The notes beneath the pieces were generated by a model. The model had not been told where the DNA came from and did no database searches. It worked only from the letters and a program-made list of their open reading frames with translations. Shown here piece after piece: positions 34,340 to 42,633 of a stretch of 64,000 nt of DNA (within the stretch, counting starts at the first letter, position 1; every line of letters begins with the position of its first letter). The stretch lies in the NCBI GenBank assembly GCA_037479115.1, contig JBBFLK010000007.1, forward strand, positions 62,001 to 126,000, given 5' to 3'. The translations under genes and the position numbers were made by a program. Source of the DNA: Anaerohalosphaeraceae bacterium (lineage in GTDB: Bacteria; Planctomycetota; Phycisphaerae; Sedimentisphaerales; Anaerohalosphaeraceae).

Positions 34340-37318
34340 ATGGTTCTGAAATCGGGTTCTGTTCCGACTCTTCTGCTGCTCTGTTTGTTCAATCTTTCGG
34401 AAGATGTTCTTTTTGCCGGTCGAAAAGTTTATAATTTCAATCCCGGCTGGAAAGTTTTTGTCGGAGATTCGGCAGATGCTCAGAGGCCGGATTTTGATGA
34501 CAGTCACTGGAAGCAAGTGACGCTGCCTTATGCATGGAATCAGGAAGAGGCCTTTCGAAAAGATATTCGGGACCTTTCGACAGGGATTGCCTGGTATCGC
34601 AAGCATTTTGTCCTGCCGGAAGGAACGGCCGGACAAAAGGTTTTTCTTGAATTCCAAGGCGTCCGTCAAGCCGGTGAGTTTTATCTGAACGGCTGCTTCC
34701 TCGGGCGCCATGAAAACGGAGTGACGGCGTTTGGTTTTGACATCACCAATCTGGTCAAACCGGCTCCGGAAGCGAATGTTTTGGCTGTCCGAGTAGACAA
34801 CAGCTGGGAGTATCGGGAAAAAGCAACCAACAGCCGTTACCAGTGGAATGACCGTAATTTTAACGCCAACTACGGCGGAATTACCAAAAATGTTAAGCTG
34901 CATCTGGCCGGAAAACTCTATCAGACCCTACCTCTCTATACCACACTGGGGACCAGCGGGGTGTACATCTACGCCCGGGACTTTGATATTCCGAATCAAA
35001 CAGCCGTTGTGTGTGCAGAATCCCAGGTCCGGAATGAGACCGATTCCGCTCAGACCTTTCACTGCGAAGTAAGCATCCAGGATAGGGATGGCCGAATCGT
35101 AAAGTCCTTCACAAGCATTCCCTATACCCTGGCGCCGGGGGGCACAGTCATTGTGCAGGCCTCCGGACGAGTGGAAGGACTGCATTTCTGGAGTTGGGGC
35201 TACGGGTACTTATATGATGTGATTACAAGGTTAATCAAAGACGGAACGGCGGTCGATGAAGTCCGCACGCGGACCGGTTTTCGAAAAACCGAGTTTCGCG
35301 ACGGAATGATTTTCCTGAATGACCGTGTGATTCAGGTGAAAGGGTATGCCCAGCGAAGCACAAACGAGTGGCCTGCCGTCGGGGTTTCCGTGCCCCCGTG
35401 GATGAGCGATTTCAGCAACCGCCTGATGGTCGAAAGCAATGCGAATCTGGTCCGCTGGATGCATATTACCCCCAGCAAACAAGATATAGAATCCTGCGAC
35501 CGCGTCGGACTGATTCAGGCGATGCCGGCAGGAGATGCGGAATCGGATGTGAGCGGGCGGCGGTGGGAGCATCGGCTGGAAGTCATGCGGGATGCAATCA
35601 TTTATAATCGGAACAATCCGAGCATTCTGTTTTACGAAGCCGGCAACAAGGGAATCAGCGAAGCCCATATGGCGGAGATGAAGCACATCCGGGACTGCTG
35701 GGACCCGCATGGGGGGCGAGCAATAGGCTGCCGGGAGATGCTCGACAGCCGAATTGCCGAATACGGCGGAGAGATGCTGTATATTAACAAAAGCGCTCGT
35801 ATCCCGATGTGGGCGATGGAATATTCACGGGATGAGGGACTGCGGAAATACTGGGATGAGTACTCGCCCCCATATCACAAGGATGGGGATGGCCCTCGCC
35901 GGGGCAATACGCCGCCGGAGCCGTACAACCGCAATCAGGATTCGCACGCGATTGAAAATGTGATTCGCTGGTACGATTACTGGGAACATCGTCCGGGAAC
36001 AGGCCGTCGGGTCAGTTCCGGAGGGGTTAATATTATTTTTTCCGATACGAATACGCATTATCGCGGAGCGGAAAATTACCGACGAAGCGGTGAAGTTGAT
36101 GCGGTGCGGCTTCCGAAAGACGGCTGGTTTGCTCATCAGGTAATGTGGGACGGCTGGGTGGACATTGAGAGGCCGCGAATTCATCTGCTGGGGCATTGGA
36201 ATTACCAGCCGGAAGTCAAAAAGAATGTTTACGCTGTTTCCGGCGCCGAAAAAGTCGAATTATTCATCAACGGCCGATCGATGGGCTTTGGAGAGCAGAG
36301 CTGTCGGTTTCTTTTTACATTCCGCGATATTAGCTGGGAGCCGGGGGCGATTTGGGCCGTGGGCTATGATGCCCAGGGTCGGGAAGTCTGCCGAACGGAG
36401 AAAATCACAGCCGGTCCGCCGAAACGGATTCGGTTAACCGTCCATACAGGGCCGAAAGGGCTTCGGGCGGATGGAGCTGATATGGCCCTGATTGACGTGG
36501 AGGTGGTGGATGCCGAAGGCCGCCGCTGCCCAACGGCTATGAATCTGATTCGGTTTGAGCTGACCGGACCAGCGGAATGGATAGGCGGTATCGCACAGGG
36601 GCCGGACAATTATATCCTGTCCAAAGAGCTGCCTGTTGAGTGCGGCGTAAACCGGGTGATGATTCGTTCGACTGTTCAGGCCGGACAAATCGTGCTGACC
36701 GCTGCTTCGGAGGGGCTGGAAGAAGCTCAAATTGAAATCACGTCCCGGCCTGTTGAAGTTGTCAACGGTCTCTGTGTTGAACTGCCGGATGCTGAACTTG
36801 TCGGGAATTTGAGCCGCGGTCCGACGCCAAAAGGTCCGTCGCTCCAAATCAGCCGTGTTCCGATTTCCGCCGCTCGGATTACGGCCGGAGCCAATCCGGA
36901 CCAGGCGATGCTGACTGTCGATGACAACGAACGCACGGGCTGGGAAAATGACGGAACGCTCCGGACGGCATGGCTCAAATACGAATTTTCCGGAGAAACC
37001 CTCGTCGGGGAAGTAGTTATCAAGTTCGGCGACTGGCGGAGGCGGACATATCCAATCCGTATTCGGGTTGATGACAAAATCGTCTTTGCAGGAAGGACTC
37101 GCCAGAATCTCGGCTATTATACCATTCGATTTGAGCCGGTTCGGGGACGAAGTCTGACGGTAGAGCTGACCGGGCGTCCTGATGAGCAGGATGCCTTTGG
37201 GCTGGTGGAAGTCACCGGTCAGAAGGATGAGGCCGGGACGGAAACAGCTGCATCGTCGGCCAGAGGGACATTGAAGATTCTGGAACTGGAAATCTACGGT
37301 CCGGTAACCAAACCATAA
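34340..37318 (+). CDS. Secreted glycoside hydrolase family 2 enzyme with altered acid/base site
   Basis: A 992-residue GH2-type exported enzyme (signal peptide about 1-27). The N-terminal jelly-roll (about 30-200) shows SHWKQVTLPYAWN, TGIAWYRKHFVLP and FYLNGCFLGRHENGVTAFGF. An immunoglobulin-like domain follows, then a TIM barrel from about 315 (GMIFLNDRVIQVKGYAQR). In the acid/base region NNPSILFYEAGNKG (425-438), Lys437 occupies the place of the catalytic Glu in the canonical GNE motif; Glu433 is nearby. A nucleophile candidate is Glu494 in WAMEYS. Immunoglobulin-like domains follow and a discoidin-like beta-sandwich ends the protein (about 850-990). AAAGGGAG precedes the ATG. The expected role is removal of galactosyl or related side chains from rhamnogalacturonan; activity needs proof. 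Confidence 0.85.
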   Translation: MVLKSGSVPTLLLLCLFNLSEDVLFAGRKVYNFNPGWKVFVGDSADAQRPDFDDSHWKQVTLPYAWNQEEAFRKDIRDLSTGIAWYRKHFVLPEGTAGQKVFLEFQGVRQAGEFYLNGCFLGRHENGVTAFGFDITNLVKPAPEANVLAVRVDNSWEYREKATNSRYQWNDRNFNANYGGITKNVKLHLAGKLYQTLPLYTTLGTSGVYIYARDFDIPNQTAVVCAESQVRNETDSAQTFHCEVSIQDRDGRIVKSFTSIPYTLAPGGTVIVQASGRVEGLHFWSWGYGYLYDVITRLIKDGTAVDEVRTRTGFRKTEFRDGMIFLNDRVIQVKGYAQRSTNEWPAVGVSVPPWMSDFSNRLMVESNANLVRWMHITPSKQDIESCDRVGLIQAMPAGDAESDVSGRRWEHRLEVMRDAIIYNRNNPSILFYEAGNKGISEAHMAEMKHIRDCWDPHGGRAIGCREMLDSRIAEYGGEMLYINKSARIPMWAMEYSRDEGLRKYWDEYSPPYHKDGDGPRRGNTPPEPYNRNQDSHAIENVIRWYDYWEHRPGTGRRVSSGGVNIIFSDTNTHYRGAENYRRSGEVDAVRLPKDGWFAHQVMWDGWVDIERPRIHLLGHWNYQPEVKKNVYAVSGAEKVELFINGRSMGFGEQSCRFLFTFRDISWEPGAIWAVGYDAQGREVCRTEKITAGPPKRIRLTVHTGPKGLRADGADMALIDVEVVDAEGRRCPTAMNLIRFELTGPAEWIGGIAQGPDNYILSKELPVECGVNRVMIRSTVQAGQIVLTAASEGLEEAQIEITSRPVEVVNGLCVELPDAELVGNLSRGPTPKGPSLQISRVPISAARITAGANPDQAMLTVDDNERTGWENDGTLRTAWLKYEFSGETLVGEVVIKFGDWRRRTYPIRIRVDDKIVFAGRTRQNLGYYTIRFEPVRGRSLTVELTGRPDEQDAFGLVEVTGQKDEAGTETAASSARGTLKILELEIYGPVTKP

Positions 37319-37343
37319 AACGGCTATTTGCTATGGGGGTTTT

Positions 37344-40292
37344 ATGAAATTCGGAACAGTCTTTCGGTCATGCGTATTCGCGTTGTTTCTGTCGGGAGCC
37401 GCTGCTTTTCCGGAAGTGATTTTATCCACGGCAGATGGGAACGGGGCCGATACTTTTGTCGGCAATGACAGCAACAAAGGTCCTGACAGTAATTATGGCG
37501 GCTCCTCTACCATGGACATTCGCAACTATACGGGTGTGAGAGCTCATATTGGGTACGTCCGATTTGACCTCAATCCCGTCCGCGGGCGGAATCTGTCGGG
37601 GGCTCTTCTTCAGCTGTTTATCACTTCCGCACAGAACTCAAGAACATGGAATGTCTACGGAGTGATTGACGGTCCGGATGATTTGTGGAATGAGATGACC
37701 ATTACATACAACAACAGTCCCTGGATGCTTCCGGCTTCCTCGGGTAATTTTGCTCTGAATGAAGCGAAGGTGACTTTTCTGGGAACTCTGTTTGTCCCGG
37801 CCGGTTCGAATTATACGCTGACTTCCAATCCGTCTTCTCTGAATTTGGATTCTTTTCTTGCCGGCGATACGAACGGGCTGGTAACGTTTGTGCTGATTGG
37901 CCCGGCAGACGGCAGCGGTTCGCAGTATTATGCCGCCACGAAGGAGGGAGTTTCCGCCCCTGCCATCATTTTGCCGAATGCCTATTGGATTGAGCCGGCC
38001 AACCAGCCGCAGCCGGACGGCACTCAACCCGTTTCCGGAGACAATGTAGTTTTCAGCTGGCGGCCGGGGCAGATTCTCCATCCCACGGAACCCGGCCAGA
38101 CGATTGCCGACCCGAAAATTACGGGCTTTTATCTGTACTGGATTCAATATCCCCGCGATTCGGAGCCTCAAAGTCCTGATTTTTCCGGCGTAACACCCGT
38201 TTATGTTCCGCGAGGTACGCAGGAGCGGGACCAATATCCGATATCCGGTCCCGGTCTTGTCTTTTCAAAGAATCAGGTGGTTTATTGGCGTGTTGATGAA
38301 TCCATTTACGGTTCGCAGGCGGGGGCTCCGGAAACGGTCACCGGACCGGTCTGGCGGTTTGAAACAGAAAGGACGGCTCCTGCCCGCCGGTATATGGAAA
38401 ATTTGGGACGCGGTGTAGTTGCCGTACGAAACAGCAGCGGCGTGTTTGTCAGTTGGCGTCTGTTGGGAACCGACCCTGAAGACATTGGATTTAATCTTTA
38501 CCGCTCTGCGGCCGGTGGACCTCCTGTCAAACTGAACAGCACAGTGCTGACGGGCGGGACCAACTTCACCGATACGACAGCCAATCTTTCTGTGAATAAT
38601 ACCTACTTTGTCAGACCGGTACTGAACGGTGCAGAACAGGCGGCAAGCGGCTCCTATACACTGCCCGCCAACAGCCCGGTCCAGCCGCTGATTGTGATTC
38701 CTCTGCAGACAAGCAATACGGATGAGATTCACTTTGTCTGGGTGGGAGATTTGGACGGAGACGGCGAATATGATTTTGTGCTGGACCGTCTGAACTGGGA
38801 GGGAAGGCCTCAGTCCCTCGAGGCTTACCGGCGGGACGGTACCTTTTTGTGGTCGGTCAATCTGGGGCCCAACAGCACCAACACCTATACCATAGAACCC
38901 GGCTCAGCCACCATTGATGTAGGACACTGGGACGGAGTCACCGTGTACGACCTGGACTGCGACGGAAAGGCGGAGGTTGTGCTTCGCACCGCCCGGGGCG
39001 TTGTTTTCGGCGACGGAACGGTTTTGACAGCCCCCAATGACCTGGTGCAGTTCATTTCCGTTTTGGACGGAATGACCGGGGCGGAACGGGCCCGTATTCA
39101 GATACCAACCGACTACATTGCAGACGGACCGATGGGAGCGCACATGGGTATCGGCTATCTGAACGGCAAGACGCCGAGCATCATTGCCTCGATGAAAAAC
39201 CGCATCGGGGATGGGGATTTTAATATGATGATTTGTGCTTGGGACTTTGACGGGACGGCACTGACCCAGCGATGGAAGTGGCTCCGCGGGTCACAAAACT
39301 GTCCGGACGGCCACCAAATCCGCATCATCGATGTCGATGGGGATGGAATGGATGAGGTCTGCCATCTCGGCTTTGTACTCCGGAACAATGGAACGCTGCT
39401 TTACAATCTCGGCGAGCAGGGAATCGTTCACGGGGACCGCTGGCATATCGGCAAGTTCGACCCCAGCCGGCCCGGCCTTCAGGGATACGGTATCCAGCAA
39501 AGCAATCCGAGCGGCCTGCGGTTTTACTACTATGACGCCGGCACCGGACAGATTCTATGGTCTTACTCTGCTTCGGTGGTGGATGTGGGACGAGGAGATG
39601 TCGGAGATACAGACCCACGATATCCGGGTTTTGAATGCTGGGCATTTGACGGAATGTGGAACGGTCCGACGGGGATTCAGATTGCGCCGAATGCCCCGTG
39701 GCCCTGCCTGCGCCTCTGGTGGGATGGAGATGAGCTGAGCGAAAGCTACAACGACGGCAAAATTGAAAAATGGATTTACAGCACCAGTTCCGTTTCACGG
39801 CTTGTCACCACGTGGAACTATGAAACCTATACCCGCAGCGATCGGGGCTGTCCGATGTTTTACGGCGATATTCTCGGGGACTGGCGGGAGGAGGTCATCG
39901 TGACCAACAGCAATTATACCAAGCTGGGGATTTTTACCACGAATGTTCCCACCAGCCGGCGGATTTACACCCTTCCGCACAATCCGGCTTATCGAAACAG
40001 CATGACGGTCAAAGGGTATATGCAGTCGCATCATGTTGATTTTTATCTGGGAAATGGAATGAGCACTCCGCCTAAGCCGCCGATTCGCTTGGCGGGCGTT
40101 CCTTTCCATCCGACGGATTTGGTTCGAGACGGAAAAATTGACATGAACGACTTTGCCGTCTTGTCATCCCAGTGGATGAACTCTCCCGCGGTTCCTTCGG
40201 CAGATTTGGCGCCTGCCGGCGGGGACGGGCAAGTCAATTTGGCTGACCTGGTCTTTTTTTGCGAGAACTGGCTGACTGTTGATTTGGACTAA
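37344..40292 (+). CDS. Secreted PL11 rhamnogalacturonan lyase with DNRLRE and dockerin-like domains
   Basis: A 982-residue exported lyase predicted to cleave rhamnogalacturonan I. Signal peptide about 1-22. A DNRLRE/CBM96-like module spans about 24-212 (STADGNGADTFVGNDSNKGP), and an Fn3-like linker domain about 215-340. The PL11 eight-bladed propeller runs from about 349 to 905, with RYMENLGRGVVAVR, FVWVGDLDGDGEYDFVLDRL, DGPMGAHMGIGYLNGKTP, DVDGDGMDEV and SRRIYTLPHNPAYRNSM. The repeated DxDGDG segments are the calcium sites of this family. A dockerin-like pair ends the protein (DGKIDMNDFAVLSSQWM and DGQVNLADLVFFCENWL). The start is 26 bp after the GH2 stop with GGGGG upstream. It is the last gene of the pectin locus. 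Confidence 0.93.
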   Translation: MKFGTVFRSCVFALFLSGAAAFPEVILSTADGNGADTFVGNDSNKGPDSNYGGSSTMDIRNYTGVRAHIGYVRFDLNPVRGRNLSGALLQLFITSAQNSRTWNVYGVIDGPDDLWNEMTITYNNSPWMLPASSGNFALNEAKVTFLGTLFVPAGSNYTLTSNPSSLNLDSFLAGDTNGLVTFVLIGPADGSGSQYYAATKEGVSAPAIILPNAYWIEPANQPQPDGTQPVSGDNVVFSWRPGQILHPTEPGQTIADPKITGFYLYWIQYPRDSEPQSPDFSGVTPVYVPRGTQERDQYPISGPGLVFSKNQVVYWRVDESIYGSQAGAPETVTGPVWRFETERTAPARRYMENLGRGVVAVRNSSGVFVSWRLLGTDPEDIGFNLYRSAAGGPPVKLNSTVLTGGTNFTDTTANLSVNNTYFVRPVLNGAEQAASGSYTLPANSPVQPLIVIPLQTSNTDEIHFVWVGDLDGDGEYDFVLDRLNWEGRPQSLEAYRRDGTFLWSVNLGPNSTNTYTIEPGSATIDVGHWDGVTVYDLDCDGKAEVVLRTARGVVFGDGTVLTAPNDLVQFISVLDGMTGAERARIQIPTDYIADGPMGAHMGIGYLNGKTPSIIASMKNRIGDGDFNMMICAWDFDGTALTQRWKWLRGSQNCPDGHQIRIIDVDGDGMDEVCHLGFVLRNNGTLLYNLGEQGIVHGDRWHIGKFDPSRPGLQGYGIQQSNPSGLRFYYYDAGTGQILWSYSASVVDVGRGDVGDTDPRYPGFECWAFDGMWNGPTGIQIAPNAPWPCLRLWWDGDELSESYNDGKIEKWIYSTSSVSRLVTTWNYETYTRSDRGCPMFYGDILGDWREEVIVTNSNYTKLGIFTTNVPTSRRIYTLPHNPAYRNSMTVKGYMQSHHVDFYLGNGMSTPPKPPIRLAGVPFHPTDLVRDGKIDMNDFAVLSSQWMNSPAVPSADLAPAGGDGQVNLADLVFFCENWLTVDLD

Positions 40293-40302
40293 TACTCCAA
40301 AA

Positions 40303-40316
40303 GTCTTTGCAAAGAC
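40303..40316. repeat. 14-bp perfect palindrome between convergent genes
   Basis: GTCTTTGCAAAGAC lies in the 34-bp gap between the convergent PL11 and GT4 stops. It may form a cruciform or short hairpin, but no T run follows on either strand. Confidence 0.4.
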
Positions 40317-40326
40317 AGTGTCCTGT

Positions 40327-41451
40327 TCAAGGCGTCTTCCGTGAATCGGATGACTGTTTCCGAACCGACAAATATAGCTCTATCAGCTGCTCAATCATCC
40401 TGCTGACAGGGTGATGGCGGCGAACGTAATCCTGCGCCGCTGCAGCCAGCTGACGGGCCAGCTCCGGGCGGCTCAGAAGTTTCTTCAGAGCCGTATAAAT
40501 GCTCAATTCATTGTTCGGTTCCAGCCAAAGGGCTGTTTTGCCGTCCTGCAGCAGCCCCCCCGCCGGGTCCGGTGCCCCCGCTATGGCCAGTCCCGTTCCC
40601 ATGACCTCCAGCAAAAGCGGCTCGAATCGCCGGACCGGATTCAGATAAACAAAGATATCGGCCCCGGACAGCACATCCCGAATTGACTCCTCCATCGGAA
40701 CCACAATGGCATTCGCCCGCAGACCGAGATTCCTTACCCTTCGTCGAACCGCATGTTCCGCCCGTCCGGAACCAAGAATCGCCGCAAAAAAGTCAAATCC
40801 GTCCAGCCGCAGGTGTCGCAGGGCCTGAAGAAACGGTTCCAGCGATTCGGCCCGGTCCAGCGGATGAGCCAGAACCAGACTCGGCAGACGGGAGGGGTCG
40901 GAAAAACAGACACAGGTATCCTCTGCATAGCAGCCGGGTCGGATCAGATGAATCGGAGGCAGCTGTCCGCGTCCGTTTTGCCGGACAGCCTGCAGAATCG
41001 GCTCACTGGCGGCTGTCAGAGCATCCGCCTGCTCAAAAGGAAACAGCCGGCTGAAGAGTTTGGTCGGAAAGTCAAAAAAAGACAGGATATAAGGGACCTC
41101 AAAGCAGTCGGAAAGAAAACGCAGCAGGCGTGCATGGGCCGGCCAAACGCCGTGCAGGACCGTCGGGCGATAGGAATAAATCAGTTCAAGAAACTCCTGC
41201 ATGGGCCGGCTCCAACTGCGGAACTGCCAGCCCTGAGGATACTCAAAAACCTCTACGGACGGACATAAAACCTTATAAAAATCGCTTCCCTGCGGCCCCG
41301 CCAGCGCCGGACGATAGGACGACCCGACAAACCCCACAAGCATACTTCGAAAAAGTCCGGGGTACAGCCGAAGCACCTCCGGCCGGACAAAAAGCAAAGG
41401 CCTGCAAACCTTCCGACACGCTCCGCCGGTATTGTTTTGGTCAGGAGGCAT
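40327..41451 (-). CDS. GT4-type glycosyltransferase
   Basis: A 374-residue GT-B glycosyltransferase. The C-terminal donor-binding half (about 190-345) contains VLAHPLDRAESLEPFLQAL, AILGSGRAEHAVRRRV, IRDVLSGADIFVYLNPVRRF and EPLLLEVMGTGLAIAG, the E-x7-E-like nucleotide-sugar region. The N-terminal half has VLHGVWPAHARLLRFL. There is no membrane helix. It lies 6 bp after panB on the same strand, so they are probably cotranscribed although unrelated. Donor sugar and product are unknown; surface polysaccharide or a small glycoside is plausible. Confidence 0.75.
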   Translation of the reverse strand: MPPDQNNTGGACRKVCRPLLFVRPEVLRLYPGLFRSMLVGFVGSSYRPALAGPQGSDFYKVLCPSVEVFEYPQGWQFRSWSRPMQEFLELIYSYRPTVLHGVWPAHARLLRFLSDCFEVPYILSFFDFPTKLFSRLFPFEQADALTAASEPILQAVRQNGRGQLPPIHLIRPGCYAEDTCVCFSDPSRLPSLVLAHPLDRAESLEPFLQALRHLRLDGFDFFAAILGSGRAEHAVRRRVRNLGLRANAIVVPMEESIRDVLSGADIFVYLNPVRRFEPLLLEVMGTGLAIAGAPDPAGGLLQDGKTALWLEPNNELSIYTALKKLLSRPELARQLAAAAQDYVRRHHPVSRMIEQLIELYLSVRKQSSDSRKTP

Positions 41452-41457
41452 AATCCG

Positions 41458-42321
41458 TTACTGATTGTTGCTGCGTCGGGCCAGGCACTGCGTTAATTTC
41501 TCCAGCTCGCCCGGCCTGATATGGTAGCATTGTGAATCATCAGGGAAGCGGCCTTCCCGCACGTCCTTTGCATAGGCGGCTACAGCCTGTTCCACCGCCG
41601 GTCCCAGCTCGGCAAATCGCCTGGAAAACTTCGGCATCGGACCCGGGCTGAGCCCAAGAATGTCAGAGATGACCAAAATCTGGCCGTCACAGTCGGGCCC
41701 GGACCCGCAGCTGATAACCGGAACGGGGCTTTGCCGGGCAATCAAAGCGGCGGCCTCTCGGGCTGTCCCTTCCAGCAGGAGTGCTCCGGCGCCGGCCTGG
41801 ACCATTTTTTCGCTCAATTCGAGCAGCTCATAGGCCAGCTCCGCCGTTGTGCCTTCGGCCTTCAGCCGTCCGAGTTTTGTAATGCTTTGAGGACGAATTC
41901 CGATATGGGCCATAACGGCCATGCCGGCATCGCTGACGGCCTTGACGGCATCCAGATAGGCCGCAGAGACTTCCATTTTGATGATTTGTGCGTCTGCTTC
42001 CCGGACAAACCGGCCTGCATTTCGGACCGCATCCGCCGGACAGGTCTGATAGGAAAGAAACGGCATATCCGCCACCAGACAGACATCCGGCGCCCCTTTT
42101 CGTACGGCGGCTGTGAGCATCACCATCATATCCATATCGGCCGGCAGAGTCGATTCGCAGCCAAACACGACCTGGGCAGCGGAATCCCCCACCAGAATCA
42201 TATCGACGCCCGCCCGGCTGACCCATTGGGCCGTCGTATAGTCATAGCAGGTAACCGCCGTAATCTTCCGGCCAGTCCGCTTCATTTCCAGTAAGGTCAA
42301 AATGTTCTTTCTTGCAGCCAT
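41458..42321 (-). CDS. panB: 3-methyl-2-oxobutanoate hydroxymethyltransferase
   Basis: A 287-residue PanB, which adds a hydroxymethyl group from methylene-THF to alpha-ketoisovalerate to make ketopantoate in the pantothenate and CoA pathway. Blocks are VTCYDYTTAQWVSRAGVDMI, LVGDSAAQVVFGCEST, VVADMPF-like LVADMPFLSYQ, IIKMEVSAAYLDAV, MAHIGIRPQS and the catalytic LLLEGTAREAAALIA. The ATG at 42321 is preferred to a GTG at 42330. panC and panD are not nearby. A promoter is visible upstream. Confidence 0.95.
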   Translation of the reverse strand: MAARKNILTLLEMKRTGRKITAVTCYDYTTAQWVSRAGVDMILVGDSAAQVVFGCESTLPADMDMMVMLTAAVRKGAPDVCLVADMPFLSYQTCPADAVRNAGRFVREADAQIIKMEVSAAYLDAVKAVSDAGMAVMAHIGIRPQSITKLGRLKAEGTTAELAYELLELSEKMVQAGAGALLLEGTAREAAALIARQSPVPVISCGSGPDCDGQILVISDILGLSPGPMPKFSRRFAELGPAVEQAVAAYAKDVREGRFPDDSQCYHIRPGELEKLTQCLARRSNNQ

Positions 42322-42343
42322 ATCTTCCACAAGATTTTATTTT

Positions 42344-42372
42344 ACAATAACTTACTCTCTTATTTTTTTCAA
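42344..42372 (-). promoter_or_regulatory. Likely promoter of panB
   Basis: On the minus strand, TTGAAA (42367-42372), a 17-bp spacer and TATTGT (42344-42349), 22 bp before the ATG. Confidence 0.5.
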
Positions 42373-42444
42373 GTGCAAAAACCTGAAGAGTTCTGGAGTA
42401 AAGTCCACCTAACAAGACAATCGTTATCGTATATTATCCATTAA

Positions 42445-42490
42445 AATTTTGTTAAAGTTTTGAACAAAATTCGTTCGATATGACTATTAA
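42445..42490 (+). promoter_or_regulatory. Inverted repeat and possible promoter for a small RNA
   Basis: AATTTTGTT (42445-42453) and AACAAAATT (42463-42471) form a perfect 9-bp inverted repeat. It overlaps a -35-like TTGAAC (42460-42465), followed after 19 bp by a -10-like TATTAA (42485-42490). The spacer is longer than ideal. The panB start is too far to make this its operator with confidence. Confidence 0.35.
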
Positions 42491-42494
42491 CATA

Positions 42495-42600
42495 AAGAAG
42501 GGTCTTTCAGGGTCTAATAGAGAGTACTTTTCAGGCTTTTCATCACCCTCCTCCGAAGCCAGATTCTGACTCGTTTGGGATCTGGCTTTATTTTTTTATT
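42495..42600 (+). ncRNA. Candidate small RNA with CCUCCUCC segment and intrinsic terminator
   Basis: The 312-base gap between panB and the secretin gene has no ORF. On the plus strand, where no gene is annotated, it ends in a clear intrinsic terminator: AAGCCAGAT (42556-42564), a 15-nt loop, ATCTGGCTT (42580-42588), then a T-rich run. Just before the stem is CACCCTCCTCCG (42544-42555), whose CCTCCTCC could pair with Shine-Dalgarno sequences. With the promoter-like boxes upstream this would give a transcript of about 100 nt. Both flanking genes are on the minus strand, so the terminator is not explained by them. Confidence 0.45.
42556..42600 (+). terminator. Rho-independent terminator of the candidate small RNA
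   Basis: A 9-bp perfect stem followed by TATTTTTTTATTTTT. The T run lies on the plus-strand side only. Confidence 0.7.
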
Positions 42601-42633
42601 TTTACAAGCAGAGGAAGGTAAAAAAAACCTATC

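Noticed and set aside
40303-40316. GTCTTTGCAAAGAC as an intrinsic terminator
   Set aside because: It is palindromic but has no loop to speak of and no T run on either side; kept only as a repeat.
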